Part shown: one piece after another, positions 35,213-43,540 of the stretch
How positions within the stretch are numbered: the stretch's first letter is position 1
How the letters are laid out: every line of letters starts with the position of its first letter
Source of the DNA: Pseudomonas aegrilactucae
GTDB taxonomy: Bacteria > Pseudomonadota > Gammaproteobacteria > Pseudomonadales > Pseudomonadaceae
Direction: 5' to 3'
DNA: 64,000 nt
NCBI RefSeq assembly: GCF_019168305.1
Contig: NZ_JAHTBI010000056.1
Coordinates: forward strand, 62,001 to 126,000
Program-made: the position numbers and the translations under genes
The notes under the pieces: model-generated
Told to the model about the DNA's origin: nothing
Seen by the model: the letters and a program-made list of their open reading frames with translations, nothing else
Databases searched by the model: none

Positions 35213-37147
35213 TTATTGATTCAGGCGTGTGTCGATCAGACCTTGCACCACGCTCGGGTCTGCCAGTGTCGAGGTGTCCCCCAGGTTGTCCAGCTCGTTG
35301 CAGGCGATCTTGCGCAGGATGCGTCGCATGATCTTGCCTGAACGGGTCTTGGGCAGGGCCGGGGCCCACTGGATCAGTTCGGGTTTGGCAAAGCTGCCGA
35401 TTTCCTTGCTGACCAGTGCCAGCAGCTCCTGCTTGAGGCTGTCGCTCGGGGTCACCTCGTTCATGGGCGTGACAAAGGCGTAGATGCCCTGGCCCTTGAG
35501 GTCGTGAGGGTACCCGACCACGGCGGCTTCGGCGATGCTGTCGTGCAGCACCAGCGCACTTTCCACCTCGGCGGTACCGATGCGGTGCCCGGACACGTTG
35601 ATCACATCGTCGATGCGGCCGGTTATCCACAGGTCGCCGTCGGCATCGCGGCGTGCGCCGTCGCCGGTGAAATAGTAGCCCGGCAGCGGTTTGAAGTAGG
35701 TGTCGATCATGCGCTGGTGGTCGCCGTACACGCTGCGGATCTGCCCGGGCCAGCTGGCCTTGATCGCCAGCAGGCCGCTGCCTGCGCCTTCGATCAGCCT
35801 GCCCTTGTCGTCCAGCAGCACCGGCTGCACACCGAACAGCGGCTGGGTGGCGCAGCCGGGCTTGATGCGGCGGGTACTGACCAGCGGGCTGAGCATGATG
35901 GCCCCCGTCTCGGTCTGCCACCAGGTGTCGACAATCGGGCAGCGCTTCTGGCCGACGGCCTCGAAGTACCACTCCCAGGCTTCCGGGTTGATCGGTTCGC
36001 CGACACTGCCGAGCAGGCGCAGGCTTTTGCGCGAGGTCGACTGGAGCGGGCGCGGGCCTTCGCGCATCAGTGCGCGCAGGGCGGTGGGGGCGGTGTAGAA
36101 GATATTGACCTGATGTTTGTCCACCACCTGCCAGAAGCGCGAGGCGTCGGGGTAGTTGGGCACGCCCTCGAACATCAGCGTGGTGGCGCCATTGGCCAGC
36201 GGGCCGTAGACGATGTAGCTGTGGCCGGTCACCCAGCCGACGTCGGCGGTGCACCAGAATACTTCGCCGTCGCGGTAGTCGAATACCACCTTGAACGTCA
36301 GTGCCGCCTGCAGCAGGTAACCGGCGGTGGTGTGCAGCACGCCCTTGGGTTTGCCGGTGCTGCCGGAGGTGTACAGGATGAACAGCGGGGCTTCGGCGTC
36401 CATCGGTTCGGGTGGGCAATCGTCGCCCACCTGCTCGATCGCCTCGTGGTACCAGAGGTCGCGCCCATCGGTCCAGGCGACCTGCCCACCGGTGCGGCGT
36501 ATCACCACCACGCTGCTGACGCCGGGGCAGCTTTGCAGGGCCTTGTCGACGTTGTTCTTGAGGCCGATGCTCCTGGCGCCGCGCACCCCTTCGTCGGCGG
36601 TGATCACGGCGCGGCAGTCGGCGTCGAGAATGCGGTCGCGCAGGGCGTCCGGAGAAAAGCCGCCAAACACCACTGAGTGGACCGCACCGATGCGCGTGCA
36701 GGCCAGCATGGCGAAGGCGGCTTCGGGAATCATCGGCATGTAGATGCACACCCGGTCGCCCTTTTTCACCCCGCGCTGCTTGAGCACGTTGGCCAGTCGG
36801 CACACCTGCTGGTGGACCTGGCGGTAGGTGAGGGTGGTGGACTGCTGCGGGTCGTCGCCTTCCCAGATGATTGCCGGCTGATCGGCGCGGGTGGCCAGGT
36901 GACGGTCAAGGCAGTTGTAGCTGACGTTGAGCTGGGCGTCCTTGAACCAGCTGGCCTGGCCAGTACGCAGGTCGCTCTGCTGCACCTGCGACCAGGGTTT
37001 TATCCAGTCCAGGCGCTTGGCCTGTTCGGCCCAGAACGTGTCGGGGGATTCGATGGATTGTTGGTACAGGCGCTGATAGTCGGCCTGGGAGAGTTGTGCC
37101 GCCTTGCTGACGGCATCGGCTTCGGGGTAGTCGCTGATATCGAACAT
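35213..37147 (-). CDS. acs: Acetyl-CoA synthetase (AMP-forming)
   Basis: Activates acetate to acetyl-CoA through acetyl-AMP. 644 residues with the full ACS domain, the AMP-binding P-loop YTSGSTGKPKGV (about 260), the motif WWQTETG, TGDGARRDADGDLWITGR, and the C-terminal SGKIMRR with the lysine that is regulated by acetylation in this family. Pseudomonads often carry two acs genes; which paralogue this is cannot be told. A propionyl-CoA synthetase is less likely given length and WWQTE motif. Confidence 0.92.
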   Translation of the reverse strand: MFDISDYPEADAVSKAAQLSQADYQRLYQQSIESPDTFWAEQAKRLDWIKPWSQVQQSDLRTGQASWFKDAQLNVSYNCLDRHLATRADQPAIIWEGDDPQQSTTLTYRQVHQQVCRLANVLKQRGVKKGDRVCIYMPMIPEAAFAMLACTRIGAVHSVVFGGFSPDALRDRILDADCRAVITADEGVRGARSIGLKNNVDKALQSCPGVSSVVVIRRTGGQVAWTDGRDLWYHEAIEQVGDDCPPEPMDAEAPLFILYTSGSTGKPKGVLHTTAGYLLQAALTFKVVFDYRDGEVFWCTADVGWVTGHSYIVYGPLANGATTLMFEGVPNYPDASRFWQVVDKHQVNIFYTAPTALRALMREGPRPLQSTSRKSLRLLGSVGEPINPEAWEWYFEAVGQKRCPIVDTWWQTETGAIMLSPLVSTRRIKPGCATQPLFGVQPVLLDDKGRLIEGAGSGLLAIKASWPGQIRSVYGDHQRMIDTYFKPLPGYYFTGDGARRDADGDLWITGRIDDVINVSGHRIGTAEVESALVLHDSIAEAAVVGYPHDLKGQGIYAFVTPMNEVTPSDSLKQELLALVSKEIGSFAKPELIQWAPALPKTRSGKIMRRILRKIACNELDNLGDTSTLADPSVVQGLIDTRLNQ

Positions 37148-37185
37148 TGGGGGGGCCTTTGCTGTTGGGGATGGGTGTCGTTCCT

Positions 37186-37266
37186 TTCGCTGGCAAGCCA
37201 GCTCCCACAGGTATCCACTGTTCTCAAGACCAGTGCTGTACCTGTGTGGGCTGGCTTGCCAGCGAA
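37186..37266. repeat. Inverted pair of REP elements (BIME-like)
   Basis: A 28-base unit at 37186-37213 (starts TTCGCTGGCAAGCCAGCTCC) recurs in inverted orientation at 37239-37266 with two mismatches, 25 bases apart. Each unit contains its own TGGC/GCCA palindrome. This is the standard Pseudomonas REP doublet, located between acs and pgi, where it can block exonucleases or act as a transcriptional boundary. Confidence 0.88.
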
Positions 37267-37296
37267 CGGTTCAACCACATCCCGACAGTGTAGCCC

Positions 37297-38961
37297 CTAG
37301 CCCCGGTGACGCCCGCGGAAGTAGTTGATCAGGCCCTGGGTCGAGGCGTCCTCGGCCGGCTCCTCGATGCCGCCGGTCAGGCGCTGATACACGCCCTTGC
37401 CCAGTTCCTTGCCCAGCTCCACACCCCATTGGTCGAAGGCGTTGATGCCCCATACCACGCTCTGCACGAACACCTTGTGTTCATACATTGCCACCAGCGC
37501 ACCCAGGCGCCGCGGGCTGATGCGCTCGACCACCAGGGTGTTGCTCGGACGGTTGCCCGGGATCACCTTGTGCGGCGCCAGGCGCTGCACTTCGGCCTCG
37601 GCCATGCCCTTGTCGCGCAGTTCGGTTTCGGCCTCGGCGCGGGTCTTGCCGAGCATCAGCGCCTGGCTTTGCGACAGGCAGTTGGCGTACAGCCACTGGT
37701 GATGGTCGGCCACTGGGTTGAAGCTCACCACCGGCACGATGAAGTCGGCCGGAATCAATTGGGTGCCCTGGTGCAGCAACTGGTGGTAGGCGTGCTGGCC
37801 ATTGCAACCCACGCCGCCCCAGATCACAGGCCCCGTGTCATGGTTGACCGGCGTGCCGTCCTGGCGAACGCTCTTGCCGTTGGATTCCATGTCCAGCTGT
37901 TGCAGGTGCTTGGTGATGTTGCGCAGGTAGTGGTCGTACGGCAGGATCGCGTGCGCCTGTGCCCCCCAGAAGTTGCCATACCACACGCCGAGCAAGGCCA
38001 GCAGGACCGGCATGTTCTGCTCGAACGGCGCGTTCTGGAAGTGCTGGTCCATGGTGTGGGCACCCGACAGCAGTTCCTTGAAGTTGGCGGTGCCGATGGC
38101 CAGTGCAATCGGCAGGCCGATCGCCGACCACAGCGAATAACGCCCACCGACCCAGTCCCACATCGGGAAGATGTTCTCTTCACGGATACCGAAGGCCACC
38201 GCGGCGGCCTTGTTGCTGGAGACTGCGATGAAGTGCTTGTACAGCTCGGCTTCCGAGCCACCCTGGGCCAGGTACCAGGCACGCGCAGCCTGGGCATTCT
38301 TCAGGGTTTCGAGGGTGTTGAACGACTTGGACGAGACGATGAACAGCGTGGTCTCGGCGCGTAGCTTGGCCGACAGCTCATGGAACTCGCTGCCATCGAT
38401 ATTGGCCAGGTAGTGGCAGCGCACGCCGCGCTGGGCATACGGCAGCAAGGCTTCGGAGACCAGCTCCGGGCCCAGGAACGAGCCGCCGATGCCGATGTTG
38501 ACCACGTCGGTGATCGGCTTCTCGCTGTAGCCGCGCCACAGGCCGTCGTGGATGCGCCCGACCAGCTCGGTGACCTGGTTCAGCACCTTGTGCACGTCGG
38601 GCATGATATTCACGCCATTCACGCTCAGCTTGTCGCCCACCGGGCGACGCAGGGCCGTGTGCAGCGCCGGGCGGCCTTCGGAGGCGTTGAGGATCTCGCC
38701 GGCGAACAGCGACTTGATCGCCTCCTGCAGGCCGACTTCATTGGCCAGGCCCACCAGCAGGTCGCGGGTCTGGTGGTCGATGAGGTTCTTGGAATAGTCC
38801 AGGAACAACCCGCAACTGCTCAGGGAAAATTGCTCGAAGCGCTGCGGGTTGGCGCTGAACGCGTCGCGCATGCTGAAGTCCTGCATGGCATCGCGGTGCT
38901 GCTCAAGCGCATGCCAGGCGGGCAGCGTGGTCACATCATGGGGGGTGCGGTAGTACGCCAT
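37297..38961 (-). CDS. pgi: Glucose-6-phosphate isomerase
   Basis: Interconverts glucose-6-phosphate and fructose-6-phosphate; in pseudomonads it recycles triose into the Entner-Doudoroff/gluconeogenic loop. 554 residues with GIGGSFLGPELV, the signature WDWVGGRYSLWSAIGLP and the C-terminal GVELGKELGKG. ATG at 38961 gives the usual MAYYRTPHDV start; an upstream in-frame ATG at 39000 would add 13 residues. Confidence 0.97.
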   Translation of the reverse strand: MAYYRTPHDVTTLPAWHALEQHRDAMQDFSMRDAFSANPQRFEQFSLSSCGLFLDYSKNLIDHQTRDLLVGLANEVGLQEAIKSLFAGEILNASEGRPALHTALRRPVGDKLSVNGVNIMPDVHKVLNQVTELVGRIHDGLWRGYSEKPITDVVNIGIGGSFLGPELVSEALLPYAQRGVRCHYLANIDGSEFHELSAKLRAETTLFIVSSKSFNTLETLKNAQAARAWYLAQGGSEAELYKHFIAVSSNKAAAVAFGIREENIFPMWDWVGGRYSLWSAIGLPIALAIGTANFKELLSGAHTMDQHFQNAPFEQNMPVLLALLGVWYGNFWGAQAHAILPYDHYLRNITKHLQQLDMESNGKSVRQDGTPVNHDTGPVIWGGVGCNGQHAYHQLLHQGTQLIPADFIVPVVSFNPVADHHQWLYANCLSQSQALMLGKTRAEAETELRDKGMAEAEVQRLAPHKVIPGNRPSNTLVVERISPRRLGALVAMYEHKVFVQSVVWGINAFDQWGVELGKELGKGVYQRLTGGIEEPAEDASTQGLINYFRGRHRG

Positions 38962-39063
38962 CGCTGCAGGTTTCCTTATTGCGTGAACTGCCTTGGACAC
39001 TGGAAAAGCGAGCCCGTTTCCAGTTTGGCAGGTTTATTGCCCGGCGGGCCGGCCGGGTGCTTG

Positions 39064-39921
39064 TTACTGTTGGTCGAGGTTCAGGTGCAGGTTGTCGATC
39101 AGGCGCGTGGCGCCCAGCACCGCCGCGACCAGGATCACCAGGTCACGGTCATCGGCGCCTGCCGGGCGCAGGTTCAGCGCCTGGCGAATCTCCAGGTAGT
39201 CCGGCTTGAAGCCGGCATCGCTGATTCGTTGCTGGCTTTCGGCAAGCAGCGCCGGGTAGTCGCGTCGGCCCTGGCGAATCGCGTCGGCCATCTCGCTCAG
39301 GGTACGGTATAGCGCAGGTGCGGTGGCACGCTGCTGTTCGCTCAGGTAACCGTTGCGCGATGACAGCGCCAGGCCATCGGCGGCGCGTACGGTCGGCTCG
39401 CCGATGATCTGGATCGGCATGTTGAGGTCACGTACCAGTGCGCGAATCACCGCCAACTGCTGGAAGTCCTTCTGGCCGAACACCGCCAGGTCAGGCTGAA
39501 CCATGTTGAACAGCTTGCTGACTACGGTGGCCACGCCTTCGAAATGCCCGGGGCGGCTGGCGCCACACAGGCCCTCGGACAGCTGCGGCACGCTGACCAG
39601 GGTTTGCGCGTTCATGCCGTCGGGGTACATCTCTTCGACAGTGGGGGCAAACAGCAGGTGGCAGCCGGCCTGCAACAGGGTTTCCTGATCGGCGGCGAGG
39701 GTGCGCGGGTACTTGTCGAGGTCTTCGCCGGGGCCGAACTGCAGCGGGTTGACGAAAATGCTCGCGACCACGAAGTCGGCCCGTTGCGCCGCCCTGGTCA
39801 CCAGCGCGCCATGCCCGCTGTGCAGGTTGCCCATGGTCGGCACGAAGCCGATGCGTTTGCCTTCACTGCGTGCTCGGGCCACGGCGGCGCGCAGTTCACG
39901 CACGGTCTTGACGGTATTCAT
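39064..39921 (-). CDS. panC: Pantothenate synthetase
   Basis: Joins pantoate and beta-alanine using ATP, the last step to pantothenate. 285 residues with the ATP-binding PTMGNLHSGHGALV motif near residue 28 and FGQKDFQQL near 148, and the KMSKS-like SSRNGYLS. Its start overlaps the panB stop by four bases, showing translational coupling in a panBC operon. Confidence 0.97.
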   Translation of the reverse strand: MNTVKTVRELRAAVARARSEGKRIGFVPTMGNLHSGHGALVTRAAQRADFVVASIFVNPLQFGPGEDLDKYPRTLAADQETLLQAGCHLLFAPTVEEMYPDGMNAQTLVSVPQLSEGLCGASRPGHFEGVATVVSKLFNMVQPDLAVFGQKDFQQLAVIRALVRDLNMPIQIIGEPTVRAADGLALSSRNGYLSEQQRATAPALYRTLSEMADAIRQGRRDYPALLAESQQRISDAGFKPDYLEIRQALNLRPAGADDRDLVILVAAVLGATRLIDNLHLNLDQQ

Positions 39922-40718
39922 GCGCTGAACCCATGTTCGCTGGCAGGGAAGGTGATCTGCTTGACTGCTTGCACGTAGGCGCTGAAGGCGCCGGCGATGT
40001 CCGCCTGGCCGAGCATGAAGTTCTTCACGAACTTGGGCACGCGGCCGCTGAGCGAGAGACCCAGCATGTCATGCATCACCAGCACCTGGCCGTCGGTGGC
40101 ACTGCCGGCACCGATGCCGATCACCGGTATGCTCACCGCCTGGGTGATTTCGGCCGCCAGCTCGCTGGGTACGCACTCGAGCAGCAGCATGGCGGCGCCG
40201 GCCTGTTCCAGGGCGATGGCGTCGGCACGCATCTGGCGCGCCTGGTTTTCCTGGCGACCCTGTACCTTGTAGCCACCCAGGATGTTGACGGTCTGCGGGG
40301 TCAGACCCATGTGCGCGCACACCGGTACGCCACGTTCGGCCAGCAGTCGGATCGTCTCGGCCAGCCAGGCGGCGCCCTCGACCTTGACCATGTGCGCGCC
40401 GGCCTGCATCAAGGCGCCGCAGTTGGCGAAGGCTTGCTCGGTGGTGGCACAGGCCATGAACGGCAGGTCGGCCAGGATCAACGCACCGTCATTGCCGCGT
40501 TTGACGCAGGCGGTGTGGTACGCCATCTCGGCGGTGGTCACCGGCAAGGTGCTGTCATGGCCCTGAAGGACCATGCCCAGGGAGTCACCCACCAGCAGTA
40601 TTTCCACACCGGCCTGGCTGGCGACCTTGGCAAAGGTCGCGTCGTAGCAGGTCAGCATGGTTATTTTCTCACCCTTGGCCTTGAGGCTCTGCAGGGTGGT
40701 CAGGGTTACTTCTGGCAT
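39918..40718 (-). CDS. panB: 3-methyl-2-oxobutanoate hydroxymethyltransferase
   Basis: Transfers a hydroxymethyl group from methylene-tetrahydrofolate to alpha-ketoisovalerate, giving ketopantoate. 266 residues with the TIM-barrel motifs MLTCYDATFAKVA, LLVGDSLGMVLQGHDSTLPV and IGIGAGSATDGQVLVMHD. First gene of panBC. The 250-base gap upstream (40719-40968) to folK has no gene and should contain the promoter. Confidence 0.97.
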   Translation of the reverse strand: MPEVTLTTLQSLKAKGEKITMLTCYDATFAKVASQAGVEILLVGDSLGMVLQGHDSTLPVTTAEMAYHTACVKRGNDGALILADLPFMACATTEQAFANCGALMQAGAHMVKVEGAAWLAETIRLLAERGVPVCAHMGLTPQTVNILGGYKVQGRQENQARQMRADAIALEQAGAAMLLLECVPSELAAEITQAVSIPVIGIGAGSATDGQVLVMHDMLGLSLSGRVPKFVKNFMLGQADIAGAFSAYVQAVKQITFPASEHGFSA

Positions 40719-40968
40719 GAAAGGAATCCTCGTTCAGGCGCTGTGAAAAACGACTGCGTACAACGCGTGTATTCATCTTCTGGAACAGCACATCATCGAC
40801 TGTGGTGTTTGGAATACGCTCTGTTCCAGGCCTATATACGCCTTTTTGCGGCGCTTGGGCGCCACGGGACGCCTATAGTCGTGAGCGGCAGGAGCGAAGT
40901 CAATTACCCTGTTACCGCATTGTTACGAAGGCTCTGTTACGGACGTTACCGCGTGGGGGACAGCCCGG

Positions 40969-41445
40969 TTACAGGCGTTCCAGGCCGACGAACGGGCATT
41001 CTGCCAGCAGCTGTGAGAGCGGGCGCTGGTCGGGCAGGCAGAAGTCGGTGGGCACCAGCTCCGCCAGGGGATAGAGCACGAACGGGCGCGCGTGCATATG
41101 GTAGTGGGGGACGGTGAGGCGCGGCTCGTCGAACACCTGGTTGCCGTACAGCAGGATGTCCAGGTCCAGCGTGCGCGGGCCCCAGCGTTCCTTGCGCTCA
41201 CGGCCCTGCTCGGCTTCGATGGCCTGCAGTGCATCGAGCAGCGCCAGCGCCGGCAAGCTGCTGTCGAGGGCGGCGACCGCGTTGGTGTAACGCGGCTGGC
41301 CAGGCGACAGCGAGTCGCTGGCATAGAACGCCGAGACGCCGGCCAGTTGCGAGCCAGGCAAGCGGCCCAGCGCCTCGAGGGCGCTGCGCAATTGCTGCTG
41401 CGGGTCGGCCAGGTTGCTGCCCAGGCCGATGTAGGCGCGCACCAT
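40969..41445 (-). CDS. folK: 2-amino-4-hydroxy-6-hydroxymethyldihydropteridine pyrophosphokinase
   Basis: Pyrophosphorylates hydroxymethyl-dihydropterin, giving the substrate used by FolP. 158 residues with YIGLGSNLADPQQQL at the start and the HPPK signature RWGPRTLDLDILLYG near residues 88-102, including the two catalytic Asp. It lies six bases after pcnB, as in E. coli. The last residues differ from E. coli but length is normal. Confidence 0.96.
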   Translation of the reverse strand: MVRAYIGLGSNLADPQQQLRSALEALGRLPGSQLAGVSAFYASDSLSPGQPRYTNAVAALDSSLPALALLDALQAIEAEQGRERKERWGPRTLDLDILLYGNQVFDEPRLTVPHYHMHARPFVLYPLAELVPTDFCLPDQRPLSQLLAECPFVGLERL

Positions 41446-41451
41446 GCTGTG

Positions 41452-42840
41452 TTACTCGCCTGCGGCGCTGTCGGCGCGCTTGCGTTTGCTCGGGCTGCGC
41501 TTGCGTTTGCGCGGGCCGGCACCGGCACCGTCGTCGCGGCTGCCCAGGTCGCGAATCATGTCGCGGCGCTCGCTGTCGTTACAGTCCTGGTAGTCGGTCC
41601 ACCATTGGCCCAGGCCGTCGGTTTCTTCGCCTGCGCTTTCGCGCAGCAGCAGGAAGTCATAGCCGGCACGGAAGCGCGGGTTGTCCAGCAACAGGTCGGC
41701 GCGTTTGCCGCTGCGCCGTGGCAGGCGCTCCTGCATGTCCCAGATCTCGCGGATCGGCAAGGTGAAGCGCTTGGGGATGGCAATGCGTTGGCACTGCTCG
41801 GCGATCAGCTCGTGCGCGGCTTCCTGCAGCGCCGGGATCGGCGGCATGCCGCGGCTCTGCAGGCGCAGGGCACGGCCTGGCAGGGCAGGCCAGAGCATGG
41901 CGGCAAACAGGAACGCGGGGGTGACCGGCTTGCCTTGCTTGATGCGCAGGTCGGTGTTGATCAGCGCCTGGCTGATCAGCGTGTGGGTGTAGGTCGGCTG
42001 CTCTTCCAGGGCCTCGGCGCTGGCCGGGAACAATGGGTCGAACAGCTGCAGGTCGACCAGCATCTCGAAGGTGCTGGCGGCATGGCCGGACAGGAACAGC
42101 TTGAGCGTCTCTTCGAACAGGCGCGCTGCCGGGATCTCGCGCAGCATCGGGGCCAGCTCGCGGATCGGCTGCACGGTGTGCTTCTCGATGCCGAAGTTCA
42201 GCTTGGCGGCAAAGCGCACCGCGCGCAGCATGCGCACCGGGTCTTCCTGGTAACGCTGTACCGGGTCGCCGATCAGGCGGATCAGGCGGTTGCGAATGTC
42301 GTGTACGCCGTTGGCGTAGTCGAGGATGCGCTCGCTGACCGGATCGTAGTACAGGGCATTGATGGTGAAGTCGCGGCGTTGCGCGTCTTCTTCCAGGGTG
42401 CCATAGACGTTGTCGCGCAGGATGCGCCCGCTCTCGTTGCGCGAAGACGTGTGGCTGTTCTCTTCCTCGACTTCGGGATGGTTGGCGCGGAAGGTGGCAA
42501 CCTCGATGATTTCGCGACCGAAATGGATATGCACCAGCTTGAATCGCCGGCCGATGATCCGTGCGTTGCGAAACTCGCCGCGCACTTGTTCGGGGGTGGC
42601 GCTGGTGGCCACGTCGAAATCCTTGGGGGTGATGCCCAGCAGTTGATCGCGTACGCAACCACCCACCAGGTAGGCCTGGTAGCCGGCGTTCTGCAGGCGC
42701 TCGACGATGTTCACCGCGTGACGGCTGAACTGGCCGCGCTGCAGCGAATGTTGACCACTATTGATCACTTCGGGCGTGGTGCGAATAGGGTGCTGGCCAC
42801 GCACGGTAGGACGGAATGACTGGAACAGCTTCTTCAGCAT
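41452..42840 (-). CDS. pcnB: Poly(A) polymerase I
   Basis: Adds poly(A) tails that promote RNA decay. 462 residues with the nucleotidyltransferase site LVGGCVRD (58-65) and catalytic D74/D76 in KDFDVAT, the RRDFTINALYYD motif, and a very basic C-terminal tail of KRKRSPSKRKR type. ATG at 42840 matches family starts; an in-frame ATG at 42912 falls in the leader. pcnB-folK is a conserved pair, here downstream of the crcZ gene. Confidence 0.96.
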   Translation of the reverse strand: MLKKLFQSFRPTVRGQHPIRTTPEVINSGQHSLQRGQFSRHAVNIVERLQNAGYQAYLVGGCVRDQLLGITPKDFDVATSATPEQVRGEFRNARIIGRRFKLVHIHFGREIIEVATFRANHPEVEEENSHTSSRNESGRILRDNVYGTLEEDAQRRDFTINALYYDPVSERILDYANGVHDIRNRLIRLIGDPVQRYQEDPVRMLRAVRFAAKLNFGIEKHTVQPIRELAPMLREIPAARLFEETLKLFLSGHAASTFEMLVDLQLFDPLFPASAEALEEQPTYTHTLISQALINTDLRIKQGKPVTPAFLFAAMLWPALPGRALRLQSRGMPPIPALQEAAHELIAEQCQRIAIPKRFTLPIREIWDMQERLPRRSGKRADLLLDNPRFRAGYDFLLLRESAGEETDGLGQWWTDYQDCNDSERRDMIRDLGSRDDGAGAGPRKRKRSPSKRKRADSAAGE

Positions 42841-42963
42841 GGGATGCACTGTTTGAAGGAATGTTCGGCCAAAAACGAAGAATGGCCGCATGATGGGCGG
42901 GGATTCTAGCATTTACTCGAAGGATGGTGTAGGCGGGAGCATCGGGCGGGCTGAAAGGCAGAA

Positions 42964-43333
42964 ACTACAAGGGGAGCCGAAGCTCCCCAAGAAGTAGTTG
43001 CATGCTCTTATTGTTTTTTTGCCGGGCTTCTTGTTTTTGTTGAGTGCCCTACCCACAAAACCCTGAGGCTTGTGGACGGTCTCCCTAACCGGGAGTCAAG
43101 AGCAAACGGATTGCTTTGGTCGCTGAGGTTGCAGTGATCATGCGATCCAACCAGTTCAGGCCCTGCTTGAGTGCAGTTTTTGTTGTTCTCTGCCTGGTTG
43201 TGGGGCAAGCCCCAAATACAACTCCTCTCCAAAAGAATCAGTTAGCTGCGCCTCCGCCGTCTTGTTCTTATTGTGCGTGAGCCGATTCGTCTTATTTTTA
43301 TTGTCTTTTGCAGTGCTTGTTATTGTTCTTGTA
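42964..43333 (-). ncRNA. crcZ: CrcZ, Hfq/Crc-titrating small RNA
   Basis: About 370 nucleotides, transcribed leftwards between cbrB and pcnB, the known location of crcZ in Pseudomonas. The RNA strand carries six A-rich CA motifs that bind Hfq/Crc, including AAGAACAATAACAAG (43318-43332 region), AAAAGACAATAAAAATAAG (43291-43309), CACAATAAGAACAAG (43261-43275), AGAACAACAAAAAC (43176-43189), one at 43027-43044 and one at 43005-43020. The 3' end is a GGGGAGC-TTCG-GCTCCCC hairpin (42971-42988). Ends are inferred from the promoter and terminator. CrcZ sequesters Hfq and relieves catabolite repression. Short reading frames inside are not coding. Confidence 0.93.
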
Positions 43334-43343
43334 CCGAACATAT

Positions 43344-43360
43344 AGCAGGTGCCGTGCCAA
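43344..43360 (-). promoter_or_regulatory. Sigma-54 promoter of crcZ
   Basis: On the minus strand TTGGCAC-GGCAC-CTGCT has GG and GC exactly 12 bases apart, as sigma-54 RNA polymerase needs. Predicted transcript start is near 43333, directly followed by the first CA motif. Confidence 0.85.
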
Positions 43361-43417
43361 CTTTTGCAAACCCCAGTAAAACAAGGGGTTAGGGGCTGAG
43401 AGGGGCGTTTTCAGGGC

Positions 43418-43456
43418 AAAAAAAAGCCGGGGTTTCGTTACCGTATGCCCCGGCTT
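43418..43456 (-). terminator. Intrinsic terminator of cbrB
   Basis: On the minus strand AAGCCGGGG (43456-43448) pairs with CCCCGGCTT (43432-43424), 15-base loop, followed by seven or eight Ts (43418-43425). It ends the cbrAB transcript about 85 bases after the cbrB stop and lies between the crcZ promoter and its activator sites. Confidence 0.85.
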
Positions 43457-43457
43457 C

Positions 43458-43520
43458 TGTTACGTGTTCAGTGTGAGGTAACATTTTTTTCACACGCTAT
43501 GGTGTTACCCGCAGGTAACA
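43458..43520. promoter_or_regulatory. CbrB upstream activator sites for crcZ
   Basis: Two inverted half-site pairs: TGTTAC (43458-43463) with GTAACA (43478-43483), 14 bases apart, and TGTTAC (43503-43508) with GTAACA (43515-43520), six bases apart. The first pair fits the TGTTAC-N12-14-GTAACA form I recall for CbrB sites. They lie about 100-175 bases upstream of the crcZ sigma-54 promoter. Confidence 0.7.
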
Positions 43521-43540
43521 CCCCACACCGCTGAAAGGGA

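Noticed and set aside
35178..36803. Apparent 831-codon fusion of the DUF2236 gene with upstream sequence
   Set aside because: The extra N-terminal part is the acs gene read in the wrong frame; the DUF2236 ATG at 35177 has normal family length.
38962..39063. GC-rich inverted repeat CCCGGC/GCCGGG between pgi and panC as a terminator
   Set aside because: No T-run on either side; too weak to call.
43008..43341. Two short minus-strand frames between pcnB and cbrB
   Set aside because: They lie within the CrcZ RNA and are Asn/Lys-rich only because of its A-rich Hfq motifs; no ribosome sites.
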